Origin: Phaffia rhodozyma
Taxonomy: Eukaryota; Basidiomycota; Tremellomycetes; Cystofilobasidiales; Mrakiaceae
Length of the DNA: 64,000 bases
Assembly (NCBI GenBank): GCA_014706385.1
Contig: JACGZH010000007.1
Span: forward strand, 441,501-505,500
Direction: 5' to 3'
The notes beneath the pieces were generated by a model. It searched no databases. It saw only the letters and a list, made by a program, of their open reading frames with translations, and was not told the origin of the DNA. Positions 35,253 to 47,308 of the stretch are shown here, one piece after another; the stretch's first letter is position 1; the number at the start of each line of letters is the position of its first letter. A program made the translations under genes and the position numbers.

Positions 35253-36284
35253 TTATGCGCTGGGACCCATTACCTTGTCTAAGATCTCCCTCGAATATCG
35301 AGTACACTGCTCGTAGGACGCTTCAAATCCATCTTGTCCGCCATAGTAAGGATCTAGACGGTTTGATGTCGGCGTAGGATATGTAAATATTTATCAGTCA
35401 ATTAGGCCACTCGTGAAGCACCCGAGTGGAAGATGAACGAACCAGCTATAGGCTTCTTGTCTCCATATGCAGAGAAAAGCATGACTATCCAGTAGGTTTC
35501 ATTCAACAGGTACGGTAGCTATTAGTACTATCCAGGCCACGGCCGCCGAGGCATTCTACCACCTTCTAAAACAATGCTGCTCGAAGATAGAACAAGATAA
35601 ACTGGTAACATCAAGATGTATTCTCACCTTTGGCTTTCCCATCCTTCACCTTGCCTGCTTCCCTCTGCAGTCCTTCAAGGTTGTTCTTGTCCATCGCGAA
35701 AATGTAGTCGAAATGTTTGAAGTCGCTCGATCTGACCTGCCTGGCTCTAGAGTTGATGGGGACGGCGTGAGCCTTGCAGGTCGACACTGTTCGAGCGTCT
35801 GGGGTCTCTCCGACATGATACGCTGCTGTGCCTATGTCCGTCGAGGGCACGAGGCACCATGATGGGCCGAGCCGGGTTGTGAGCCAGTAGCTCGTTCGAG
35901 AAAACCGAATGACACTATCAGACTAACCGGCAGAATCAACCTTTACATCGAAACCTCGTTGAGAGGCTTCGTGGGCAAAGACCGCTTCGGCCATAGCTAA
36001 GTCAAGCCGAGAAACGATGAAAGATGGACGGTGTACAACGGCGAGTTTGAGCATTACCATGGTGGAGTTAGCTTTCAACGCTTTAAGCAATCGCCAAAGA
36101 GATAAAGAACATACGGCTCCTGCATATGTTTCTGGGGTTGAGCACGAAGCGTTGGGACAAAGATGAATCAATATTATGCTCAGCATCTGATAGCTAGGTC
36201 CGAGGCCTAGAAAAGACATCTTCTAAGAATGGATCTAGACGCTTACCCTAGACAAACGAAAAGGAAAGAAGATGGGTTGGACAT
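35253..36284 (-). CDS. LTP1: Low-molecular-weight protein tyrosine phosphatase
   Basis: Six exons on the minus strand close exactly: 36284-36247, 36131-36115, 35996-35928, 35831-35628, 35484-35443 and 35353-35253 (471 nt, 156 aa, typical family length). The P-loop VCLGNICRSP is assembled across three exons, with exon 2 only 17 nt; Cys11 is the nucleophile and Arg17 the phosphate-binding residue. FDVKVDSAGTAAYHVGETPD follows, then SSDFKHFDYIFAMDKNN. After a 42-nt exon (VMLFSAYGDKKPIA) comes the general-acid loop DPYYGG with Asp124. The C-terminus is GFEASYEQCTRYSREIL, as expected. All catalytic residues are present. The substrate is unknown. Confidence 0.95.
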
Positions 36285-37698
36285 GATGGTAATTGAATGC
36301 AGAACAAAGATGGCTTGCGCGATTGAGTAAGGTGATTGTCACGAACAAGATCCAAGATCAAGCTCAAAGATTGGAGTGGCAAAGTGTTAATTGACGATGA
36401 TGATGATGCTGATGATGATGATGATGGGGAAGACGGACATAAGGTATTTCCCCAGAGCGATTCTCGCGTCACTTTTCGAATGGGCACATATTGCTGATCC
36501 AGTTCTTCTTACTCGACATATCATATTATCATATCACCAATTACTCAATTATCTACGATAAAAGAAAAAAAGAAAAAAGAACTGAGGAAATTTAGGAAAC
36601 CGGGAAGGGTTCTGACACTCCATCATCGTACCGACTCCCTCCGAGGAAAGAGCAAGCACAGGACTGGCCAAAACTAACAAATGGTTTTCTTTTGTTCATG
36701 AACTATTCTGCCCGTCGACTGTCCCGATAGCCTCATGGGTTAATCCTTTGTCAGGTGAGGTAACTGGATTTTAAAACGGGTGAAGATTGGAATGGAAAGG
36801 AGAAGTGTATATATGAACAACGATGAAAAGAAAATCTGAAAAAAGTGAGATCAATGTTGTTTCAGGCTATGAGCCGGTCCTGTGTCAGAAGGTGGATAAA
36901 AAACCAAAACAATGCATGGTCAACTGGTTGGTTCTTGCTTCTTGAACACAAAGCACCACGGCAAAAGACGGACAAAAAAACAAGAGGGAACGAGGTAGAA
37001 GAGAGATGTCTAAGCTAGAAAGGCCTCCTCCGCCCGTATAGAGGGAATCGGGAAGGCAGACAAAAGAAAGCTTCACGCCCTCTCCTGCCGACACATCCAT
37101 CTAGTCTCCTCTTCCCTTATTCGCATAAAGAAAGAAACGCTCAAACCCCTTTCGAGGTGAGCAAGAGACCAAACAGGCGATCGATAGGTGAAGACTGCCT
37201 CCTTTTCCTTTTTTTTAGAAAGAAAAAAGAAGATGTCGATTTTCCCGCGATTTGACAGAGACACCCTTTGGAGGTATAATTGAGAGCTCTAACGTTTTGG
37301 ACACGGGTGGGAAGGAAGAGAAAGAACTACAGACAATAGACGACACAGAAAGAAAACACTTACAGTACAGTCAGTCAGCATCTCGAAGTCTGTCACAGAT
37401 GGAAGTGAAGTGCAGCACCTGCGAGAGAAAAAAAAAGAAAGGTGAAGGCGAAAACCCGAGCCTAAGCCTCTTCCAGCCGACCCTTAGGTACGGAACCTCT
37501 GCTCAGCCTGGGACGAAATCCTCTATTTGCAAAAGAATGACATAAGAACATGGGTATACATAATTAGAACAAGTGATACAACACAATACAGGAATGGAAC
37601 AAAGAGGGTAGAGCCGCCTGGGCAGATAGATAAATCAGGGTTTCTCTCTATCAGATCATCTAAGGGTTGTCCGTTTGCAGTAGATCAACTACTGATTT
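36285..37698. other. 1.4-kb intergenic region
   Basis: Starts with the phosphatase promoter, which holds a GAT/TGATGA microsatellite. The rest is A-rich with several GAAAGAAAA tracts. I see no conserved coding stretch, tRNA or mobile element. Confidence 0.45.
36395..36425. repeat. GAT trinucleotide microsatellite
   Basis: An imperfect (GAT)n run interrupted once by GCT, about 110 bp upstream of the phosphatase start. It is in non-coding DNA. Confidence 0.85.
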
Positions 37699-38499
37699 TT
37701 ACTTCTCTACAAGGAACGAGACTTGATGTCGGTGCTGAATAGAAGATCCTTTCACCTTCTCTCCTGCCTCATTATCCCTTGGCAAACTTGTATCCTGCGC
37801 GGCACATGTAGTCGCAGGCTCGCTAATTAGATTGCCCCAATTCAGCCGACGAGGAACATATGGTTTTTCGGGGTTGACGGACGGCACAGGGAAAAGCTGG
37901 GGCGCAGCATCTCGGAGTGGCGCGCGTGGTGAGGCGGATGAAGGAGTATCCAACAGCAGTTGCGCGAGATGACTTGAGAAGAATGAGGTGGAAGCGCAAG
38001 AGGAGGAAATGGATGGTACATCCATCTGCACGGTTGTCTTGAGAATGAATGTTGATCGTACCGGCTCAGTTGTTGGTTGATGGACAGAAACGTTGGCAAA
38101 GGGGACGAAACGATCGTTCGCTTCGCAGGCTGCCTTTGCATCTAGTAGGTTCTCCCTAAGAATCAAATTGGATTGTACGAGTTGTTCATACTGAGCTCTT
38201 TGATTCCGAGTAATGAGTTGGTCCTGTAAAGATAGTCCAAGAAGAGAGCCCGTGTGCATATAAATAAAGCAAGGACAATATTAGACAACATGAAATGAGA
38301 CTCTTTCGCTATCTGTTGAAATTGAACGAACCTGTTGGCTCTTCTCAACTATTAGCTGGATCAACATGTCCCTATCTCTATCATTGCAAGCTGAAAATGA
38401 GGAGAGAACCTCATGGAGTGTGGGTGGAGGAGCCGGGCTAACCGGGATACTAACCGGCGGGTCATAGGGAGCGCTTTGAATGATATTCCGAATCACCAT
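37699..38499 (-). CDS. Small coiled-coil protein, function unknown
   Basis: Two exons, 38499-38332 and 38223-37699, join in phase (230 aa). The N-terminus MVIRNIIQSAPYDPPVSIP is Pro-rich. A helical region spans the junction (DRDMLIQLIVEKSQQ, then DQLITRNQRAQYEQLVQSN) and could dimerise. The rest is Ser/Pro-rich and disordered, with a YVPRRLNWGNLI patch. The gene starts about 410 bp from the 3' end of FCP1 on the same strand. No family is recognised. Confidence 0.6.
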
Positions 38500-38909
38500 T
38501 GCTATACTGATCAGGTCAGTCGGTCCGAGGAGAAATGGATAAACGTCAAACGAAAGAGAAGGAAAGAGATTGAGACGTCTGGTTCGAGGTTATCAAAAAT
38601 CAAACAACGGGTGTTCCCTTCAACGACTTGTCGAAAGGCCATCATCCAAGCCTTTTCAAAGTTTGCCAAGCAGCTCAGTAACAAGTTAGTCAGTCAGATC
38701 AAAAGCAATCCGGTCTCGTCGCAGACAATGTGTCAAATATCGTCAGAAAACTCGACTGAAGCACAGGCGAGCCGATCGGGCTGAACACAGCCATCGGATA
38801 AATTAAGCATACCGGGTCCGCCAATTGTCCGGCCATCACGGCGACTTCAACGGATATCTGAATGAATGATGATGATGAATATGAATCACAAGAAAAAAAT
38901 ACTTCATGA

Positions 38910-41900
38910 TTATCCATCACCTTGGCCCCGATTTTCTCCATCATCCGATAAATCTCCGCCGCCTTGTTTGAATTCGCTAAGAAGACTACCGGCAAACTCT
39001 TTCGCCCATTCTTCGTCTTCCTCGTCCAAATCACCGTCCGACGCGTTATCATCTTCGATATCGACATCGTCGTCGTTATCACTATGGTCTAGATCCTGCT
39101 CCTGCCCCTCTTCTTGAATGTTGTCCTCCTGGTTTGAGCTGTTCTCTTTACCCACATGAGTTTCTCCCGATTCTATCACCCGCGCACGCTTCACAGGACT
39201 GAATACCGACTTATTCGACCGTGATGCAAAATCAATTGACTTTTCAAAGTCCGCGTCAGAGCTTGTCAATAGAGGCAGGCCGGGGCTCGAGTCGGAGGGT
39301 GTACTCGGACGAGGTCTCTTGGCTTTTGATATGGATGGTCCAGGCGTCGAAACCTCAGCTAAAGGTGATCGAAATTCGTCGTTCTGCTTTGAGACTGCCC
39401 CTTCTTCACCGCCGATGACATCCTGAGGATCAATCGCGCCGTCCTCTTCCTCTTCCTCTACATCATCATCTTGCTCTTCATCGTCATCACTTCCCTCTAG
39501 AAACGCTTCGAGCTCACGGTCGGCCGCGTCCCTATCAAACTCGACAACCTCCAACATCGGGATCTCTTCCCCTTCAACTCCCTCACTCTCCTCCTCCCCC
39601 GTGTCCGCTACTGAGTCAGATCCCTCATTGAGATCTCGCACAGGACTTCCTGGAGGCGTCGTGGTTTCCTCTTGCGTATTCTGTTTTGAAGGCGATGGCG
39701 GAATCAGGAGATACATCCACTCCGGAAGATGTGTCCACTGCGCTATTGAGTCAATCAACCAATAGGGTGTGACAATATGGATTCTACTAGTTCCTCCCCC
39801 ATCCATACGCGATGCTTCATGAACTTTCTGAGTTCCGGACTGTGAGGTTTCAAGAAAGATAGACAAATGAAAGTCAGCGCCATGTGAATATGAATAAAGC
39901 ATTCAATAAACTAAGAAGAAATAGAGACAAACAGCTCGTGCTATCAAGTGGGTCGAGCCAGTAGACAGATTCTTCTCACAAACCGCCCCATGTTGAACGG
40001 CAAGTCTCCATAGTGAAAATCTATTTCGTTATAAAAACAATAATAAGCAAACCCATTGATTCCCCGGTCAGTGATACAATCAGACATGATACACCGCTCT
40101 AAGACAGAACATTGACGAGCGGGACTCAAACAATTCAGGTTTCGTTCCTAATGGTATTACTCCTGAAAACACTATTCGACAGCCTCGAAGAACTCTGCGC
40201 TTGATGTAGTCCAGGATTGGCTTGGTATTTCAGATTTTATAGAGAGGACAAGCTAACGTCAGACTCTTTCGTGTCTTCGTTATCATAGGAATATCGCTTA
40301 CCTTGACGTCTGGTTTGATCTTCTCTTTGGCGTCTATGGCAGAGTAGTATCTGTGATGGACCTCTCTAAGGATCTGCAATGTCCATAAAAGGAGAAGTAC
40401 ATCAGTCCTTGCCCTACTGATCTACTTGACTAAGCTTGACAATATAAATGGGGCATACTTGTTCGATACGGTTCAACTCCGTGTCGTCATCTCTCAATAA
40501 TGCTTTGTGCTCTTCTTCACCAGTCTGTTCTTCCTCATCGAGCTGAGTATCACTGTCGGCTGTTCCGTCAATGGATGATGCTCTGGATGGCACCGGTGAT
40601 CGATCTTCGGATTGCCTGATCTCGTCCTGCAGTTTTTGAAGCGGTCGTTCTTCCAGTTGATCCTCCAAAACCTGATGTTGAACCTCAGTTGCCTCTTTAA
40701 GAAGGCTCGCCCCGATTTGAGAATTGATTAATTGTGATGGAGAGACAACAGATGACGAAGCTAGAGAAGGCGAGGGAAGAGAAGGCGCAATTTTGGGGAG
40801 AAATGAGGAGTTAATATCTCCAATGCCAATAAAAAAGTCATCTATATTGTATCGATCAAACACGCATTGGTAATCGAACACAGTAGGTATGAGCAAGCTG
40901 GTTGGACGGTTGAATGGTCTATTGACAAAATACGACTACTTACAAGGAACAACTTTGACCAGATTGCGTTTGCTTCCCTCCCAAACATCTGATCGATCGT
41001 CTATGATGACGACCATACTGGTATCTGCTGGGAATAGCCTCTCGATGCTTTTGGCCGTTAAACCTGGAATGAGATTTATATCCAGTCAGCAGCCAGGAAT
41101 GTGTGAGCGAGCACATTTCCACTCAAGAATAGATGAACAGAAACGAAACAACTCACTACCGCTTTCGTCCCGACTCAGTATACGACCCCCAAAGATCTTC
41201 CCTCCAGGATCAATCACCCGACAGACAGCCTCTGCATAGGACCGAGTACCCATTGTATATACATGCATTTCGTAAAGCTCAGACAGCGACCGAAGAAATT
41301 CCTTGAGTCCAGGCCTACTCTCAACACGTTACGGGTCAGTCAAATAGGTTCATGCAAGGAAAGCAATAGATCACGACCCAATACAAGAAAAGATGCAGAG
41401 ATACCTTGGCTTGATGTAATACCAACAATCATCCTCTTCTCTTCTGCCTCTTCTGCCAGCCGTTTCATCTTCCAGTTTGAATCGCTGCACATCCCTCAGC
41501 GCGTTGCCATTCGGGTTTCGCGATCGATTCTTACCCTTTCCATTCTTGACCCCGTCTGAGTCTCCGCCAAACAGGCCGCACTCCGACATCCATTCGCCCA
41601 CCGTTGGATCAACCGTAGCATGAACAACCGTTTGATCTAGATCCACAATCAAAGAGAGTCGTCTGGATTGGAGCAGCGCTTCGTTAGAGAGGTTAGAAAC
41701 TCTGGATGCTTCCTGTACTCGCGCGAAGACGCGTGTCCAGAGAGATTGTACGCGTCGATGAGATGGCTGTTAGTGAGATAGTTCACGGATGAACACAATT
41801 GGTCAAATTAAGGAGTAAAAAATTCAAACCTGTCGTGTCACAGTAAGCGATGTGGTTGAGTGCTCCATCTGAATATTGGCCCGACTCGTATCCGACGGAC

Positions 41901-42366
41901 CATCCACCAGATGATCCGTGCCTGTAAGGTCCAAGCCGCACACCGCGCAAAGGCCACCGAGCTGAACAGGATGGGTGCAATTTTCTGTAATCCAGATGAG
42001 ACCGTCGGGTCGTTCTCCTCGATGGAGAACTTCACCTGGTCGAACAGAGTACGCAGCTACGATACCTGTGTGAGGAGAAATGAACGAAGACGTCCGTTTG
42101 TCCGTCGTGATCTCCGGATCTGGAAAGGTGTAATGAAGCTGGTGGATGGTCGTAAGGACACGTAGGGAGTGTTCGGACCCCAAGAGAAGTCGCAATGTCA
42201 ATCCTTCAAGAGCCCAGGCTTCAAAGTCAGGAAGGAAGGATGGACTACGGACAAGTACATCACCTCGTTTGACAGCATCACCTGGTTGCAGTAGAAGCTT
42301 TTGAATGGTGACCGGATATGGCCAGATCGGCGGAGGTAGAACCGGCGTGGATGACGACAAATCCAT
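38910..42366 (-). CDS. FCP1: RNA polymerase II CTD phosphatase FCP1
   Basis: Dephosphorylates the RNA polymerase II C-terminal repeat to recycle the enzyme. The ATG at 42366 opens the lipoyl-like N-terminal domain known in FCP1: IQKLLLQPGDAVKRGDVLV and SFISPHTGIVAAYSVRPGE, then a Cys pair (CTHP ... CAVCG). The catalytic FCPH domain has LIVDLDQTVVHATVD (D-x-D-x-T/V, first Asp nucleophile), YYIKPRPGLKEFL-type sequence, YEMHVYTMGTRSYAEAV, FGGRILSRDESG and VVIIDDRSDVWEG. A BRCT domain follows: RIVFSGVIPLGTKPELFE and IHIVTPYWLIDSIAQW with WTHLPEWMYLL. The tail is very acidic and ends at 38910 after DEEWAKEFAGSLLSEF, the TFIIF/TFIIB-binding type of C-terminus. Intron positions are partly approximate. 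Confidence 0.93.
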
Positions 42367-42715
42367 GCGATTTTGATATGACAGCGATCAAAGGTGCTGA
42401 GGCTATTGATATACTTACAGTCGAAATATGAATTTTTGTTGAGAATAGCCCAATTTTCCGAAGGACAGTGAAAGCGATAGCAGAGATAGATGTGATGAGT
42501 ATAGAATGAGTCGGCGTAGATGGAAGTGTGTATGCTGACGAACGAGGCTGAAAGAAATTTCAAGTCGTCCTACCGTCCGACCATCTCTCCAACCCATCCT
42601 CGACCATCATCATCCACAATTCCAGTACACTCTTCCATTTCTTTGTCCCTCAATCTTTAGTCGATCCTTGCTGTCTGATTATCTTAGTCAAAGAGAACGA
42701 CGCTTGACGCCAAAC

Positions 42716-44965
42716 ATGACCCACCTCTCTCAAGAGTTCCTGGTTGTCCTTCAGACTGTGTTTCCCGCCTTTCTTCTTATCCTTCTCCTCTCGGCCTTCA
42801 TCGAACGGAGTGACAGGGCAAACAGTTCATCTTCTGACGAATCAACTGGGATTGTGGGTGTTTCCTGAACTTGGCCTGTCATTCCTGTACTCACGTTAAT
42901 CTCAAACTTATCTGGTCGCCTTTGTCTCGCTGCTCCCTTGGCCTATCTATAATATCGAACGGAACATATCCAGGTTCCTGTCATCATTCCAGTGTTCCGA
43001 GTTCGCTCGAGACTTACTTCTGTTCTCCTGGCCCTCCTCACCTTGACTTTTGTTCTCTCCTTGAGTCTTTACTTGATCTACTACCATGGCCAACCTCCTG
43101 TGCTGGCTGTATGGTTTTCATCATCAAATCTTGTTGTTTGGGGCACGGCCGCTAGTTTAGTTTGGATCAGGCAGAACAAGACCGCTGGCGAGTTTGTTTG
43201 GGCAAAGGCATTGTGTTGGGTTGGTCTTATAGGCACGGTTCTTATAGGGTCAGAGAGAATCTCCCAGTTTGGTAAGTAGACTCTCTCTTGTCTCCTTCCT
43301 TTGAAGTTCTAATCGGAAAATTATAAATCTGAGGAGTCCATCATATGTCGGATGAGGCCACCTTCCAAGCGAAGGATATCCTCATTAAATAAAGCCGGTT
43401 TACATCGAGCACACATTGATCCTTGTACTTTGTCAACATTTCCTTTTCAGTCCAAGACACCAAAGATCCTCAAACAACGTTTCCGCTACCCTTTTTCCTT
43501 CTCCTGTCCATCTATTCTGTTCGACTACTACTCTTAATTCTTATCCTTTGGGCTCTGCACAACCCCGCTCAAGACTTCGTGCCTGCTGTCAGACGTTCTA
43601 CAACGAATGTGTCTGCACATGCTTCAAATGAAGAAAATGCGCCTCTGCTAAATCAAGGAAGGGATCACAACGGCGTTGAGGAGCGGGGTGTACAGGAAGA
43701 AGGAACCTCGTACGGAACATTTACAGATGTTCCTGAGTCCGAGTAAGTTTGGTCTTGTTTATCACGCTCGCCAATCTGGGTATCGTTTTGCTTTACTAAG
43801 GGCGTTGTTCTTCGATGTTCATGATCAAAGATCTACTTTGGACCTTGAACGAAAGAAGTCTGCTGAAACTTCGGCCAACGACCTTGCTGGTACAGACGCA
43901 GAGAGCGACAAGTCGAATGTGACTACACAACCTATATCAACCGCCGTCGAAATTGACGAGCAAGCCCTATCGAAACAATCGATTGCCTCCAAGGTGACCA
44001 ACGACTCCGCTCAAACAACCTCTACAATCGAGGAAACTACTGCATCGCCTTCGTCTCGACCGTTCTCATACGCCGAAGCCGTGACCCATCCTGCTCCACC
44101 TGGCCCTCAAGCGGGTGAGGAGATTGAAAATGTGTCCGATTCAATGGACACCACAGACACTACTGCACCTCAGGAGAGGTTTGCATCCAAATCAACTGTG
44201 GCTTCATCTTTACCCAAGGATTCAAGTGGTGAGTCTGACGCGGCTGCTCACTACGCCCAATCGAATGAACTCGCTACCTCCTCTGAATCTGAGACTAACC
44301 AAAATTTCACCTCGGTATCCACAGTTGGCCCATCTGTCAAATCTGATCTTGAGTTTCCCACTTCTACCTCGCCAGTCTCATCCGACTTACCATCACAACA
44401 GTTCGAAGATTCTCCTCAGCTCTCTACTGATTCAACCGATTTCTCTCCCAATGGCGGAGGCAAGGAAAAATCTAAGAAGAAAGGCACGATGCTCGCCGAC
44501 GTAGGCCGCCGGGTTTCAAATGAATCCAACAAATTTGTTCGCCGAATTTCATTGATTAACAAGACTAAATCTGGTTCCAGCCCGGGCGGATCAGCCAACG
44601 CGAGCCCATCCAGATCACCCCTCTCCCTTCCCCAAGAGCTAGATGCGATCGAACTGAGCGGATCAGATACAGCTCAAGGTGAGGAGGCTGGTAGCGGAAG
44701 CACTCCTGGAAGCCCCATCGCCAAACGGTTTGCTCTACTGACTAGGAAATCATCTTCCGCGTCATCCACGGGCCGCATTCCGCCTGGGCTACAAGATGAA
44801 TCGATCCAAGGCTTGACCTCGCCTGCGCTTCATGAGGCGACCGGACAAGCGCCATCACCCAACGGGTCTATTTCAGGCTCAGGGTCAGGCTCCGGCAGTA
44901 AGAAGAAGAAGAAAAAGAACGGAAAGAACTCAAAAGGCAAGAAGGCGACCAAAAACAAGAAGTAA
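42716..44965 (+). CDS. Five-TM protein resembling an ABCC TMD0, with a disordered Lys-rich tail
   Basis: Exons join in phase: about 42716-42856, then VPVIIPVFRVRSRL... (about 42972-43271), then VQDTKDPQTTFPL... (about 43451-43741), and a long last exon from about 43831 to 44965. The first 240 residues carry five hydrophobic helices: FPAFLLILLLSAFIE, LLALLTLTFVLSLSLYLIYY, VWFSSSNLVVWGTAASLVWI, ALCWVGLIGTVLIGS and FLLLSIYSVRLLLLILILWAL. NEENAPLLN and SYGTF follow. This topology and trailing motif resemble the TMD0 plus L0 start of MRP-type transporters, but no ABC domain follows. The remaining 380 residues are Ser/Thr-rich and end in a (K)n-rich tail (KKKKKKNGKNSKGKK). Function unknown; the TMD0 comparison is from memory of the family and is tentative. 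Confidence 0.7.
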
Positions 44966-45580
44966 GGTGTGGCTGGGGAGATTACCTGCGAGATGAAGAA
45001 TTCACTCTTTCATTCACGACCTTGCATTCAAAATGAAAATTGGTCTGGTTCTTGAATTCCCTCTCTTTTTGTTTATGTGCATCATTTTTGTTCTTACTCA
45101 ACTCTCCACTCTTACCTTCTTTCTTTGTCGTCTGTCCATAGATTCAACATCTCTATTCCTCATGCTATTCACAGATTGGTGCTCTGTGTTCTTCTTTAGT
45201 CCTTGCATTCACTTTCTTTCTTGCTTCTTCAGGTTGTTAAGGCCTTTCTACCAAAAACTCTCCTCTTAGTAGTCCTGTTTTCTCTTGTTGATTTTTGACG
45301 TTCAGTCATACTATAGTGTTGTTCCGTATTTCTGTTTTTTTTTTCTCGAACCTTTTATTCATCGATCTCTGCTCCTCCTGCAATTGTTATCCCATTCATT
45401 CAGCTCTCGATGTATCCCTTTTGTATATATTTTGATTATGTTGCCAAATATACCAGTCCACCATCTGTCCTAATAAAAGCATTGAGGGACACTCGTCGTC
45501 TAGAACTGATGGCCTGATCCAGGTAGACTTGATGAGACATCAATATGTCAAGGCTCAAATATCATACATCATGAGGGTGT
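44966..45580. other. Convergent intergenic region
   Basis: T-rich 3' flanks of two converging genes, with an AATAAA-like poly(A) signal on the plus strand at about 45472 (taataaaagc). Short hydrophobic frames here are artefacts of T-richness. Confidence 0.5.
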
Positions 45581-46999
45581 CTATGGGTCTGACCGAGACT
45601 GCTTGGTCTGTTCACTACTGCCCTGCTCTTTTGTTGACGTCGGTGTGTCTTTATCGGACGAGGCTCCAACCATGTTTTTCGAAACCTCGGCCGACGAGGC
45701 AGAAGTATATGTAGGGACCGATTCGATTGCTTGACTGACACTTTCCTGAACTCTACCCACAACGTCCATCACACCATCTTTAGCCTGCTCAATCATTTTC
45801 TGACTCCTGTCACCAACAGTTTCCCGTTGAGTCGGGATCGACTCGGTCGGGCTCTTTGCTCTCTTTTTGTTGAGAGGTGAATTTGTTTTGGTCGGCACCT
45901 CCGTCTTGACCACCGGGGACGTATCGTTCCCACTATCAAGATCCTTCCTGTAGGCAATCATGGCTTCTACTCCGCCAGTCTCCATGATTTGCACTAAACG
46001 TTTGGAGTCGACCTTTTTCTTGCCAAACGTGCTGAACGCGTCTCCCAAAGAGTTCGTACGGATGGCAATATCCGGAAAGTATAACATGTAGTGTTCCTCG
46101 AGAAACCTGAGTTCCCTTTTGGCCTTGACGAGGTTTGGTCGGTCACCAGTCACCATAAAAAAGGAAGTTGCAGCTCTGGCAGCACTGATGAGCTTCCTAA
46201 ATGATCTAGGGCCGAAAGAAGGCAATCTGATAAACTTCCAAAACTTCCGCTTCGACCGGATGGAGTCGTGTATGTCTTGAGGGATCTTGAGAATCCTTTC
46301 GGTCTCAAGTTTGTTCATCTCGTCTATGAATTCCGCTGGGTCGATTGAACCTTTTTTTGCCTTCTTAGCTAGTTGGTCTCGAACGGCGACTGCTTGAGGA
46401 ATGACGACCCGTCTGAAACCAGTCAGATTGAGAAAAATGAGTGGCTCTGGAATTTTAAGACGGTACTTTAAGGCTTTTAGCCTTCGGTTCGATATCACCG
46501 GTGGAGATTTCAAGATTCGGGTGTTTGGCTCTGGCTTAGTCTCGGCGGAGGCAGGATGAAGGGATGCAGAAACACATTCGGTTTCGTCTACGGTTCGGGA
46601 TTTTGGAGGTGAGGAAGGCAAAGGGACATTGAGAGAAGTTGATGACGCGACATCAACGGGCGAAGTGGAAGATGCGAATCGAGAAAAAGGGGTTTGGCAT
46701 GCATGGACATGGAAGGCAGGAGACGGATGAGCTATGTTGAAGAGCGATCGGCCAGATCCTGTGGAATCCAAAAGATGAACAAGGATGGCAGCAAATCGTT
46801 AAGGTTCCGCGAGCGATACATCCAGAGAAGAAAGAGATTAAAAAAGGAGAATCGAAAGCAGTCAGAAAGAAGAGACGAAGGAGAAGTAGAATTGGAGAGG
46901 ACAGGCGAGCAGATGAACAGTTAGAATGCACATATGAAAACAAGCTCTTTAAAGTCATGAAAACTCACTCCTGCAGGCTACTGAAACTCTTCCAAGCAT
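45581..46999 (-). CDS. Probable mitochondrial protein of unknown function
   Basis: A short first exon (ATG 46999, MLGRVSVACR) splices in phase to RSGRSLFNIAHPSPAF...CQTPFSRFASS, a strong mitochondrial presequence. A Pro/Ser linker follows, then a basic helical domain: SNRRLKALKYRLKIPEPLIF, DQLAKKAKKGSIDPAEFIDE, HDSIRSKRKFWKFIRLPSFG and ELRFLEEHYMLYFPDIAI. The C-terminal 130 residues are disordered and charged. It has some LETM1-like flavour (basic helical repeats after a presequence), but I cannot see the LETM1 hallmark motifs, so I do not assign it. The main exon is long and uninterrupted (about 45581-46757). Confidence 0.72.
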
Positions 47000-47308
47000 C
47001 TTTTTGAATCTCTTCTATTGACGAATTCAAACGAGAGAAGGATAAACGAGGAGAGAGAAAAGGATCGTGTGGGTGTATGAGTGTGAGTGCTTCACAATAG
47101 AAAGTGTGGTGGCCGATGGCTATTAGTCGTTATTCGTCAGTCGAGAATTGAGAGTAACCGTGGTTACAAGAGTTGGTTCGATCTTCCTCACCATTCTTCA
47201 ACACATTCCAATAGAAGCAGTAGCGGCATCATCATCATTCTCGTCATCCTTCACTTCTCATTCTGGCATTGCCCTGTTGTGATAGTTGTCATTAGGTTTC
47301 CCTCAATC

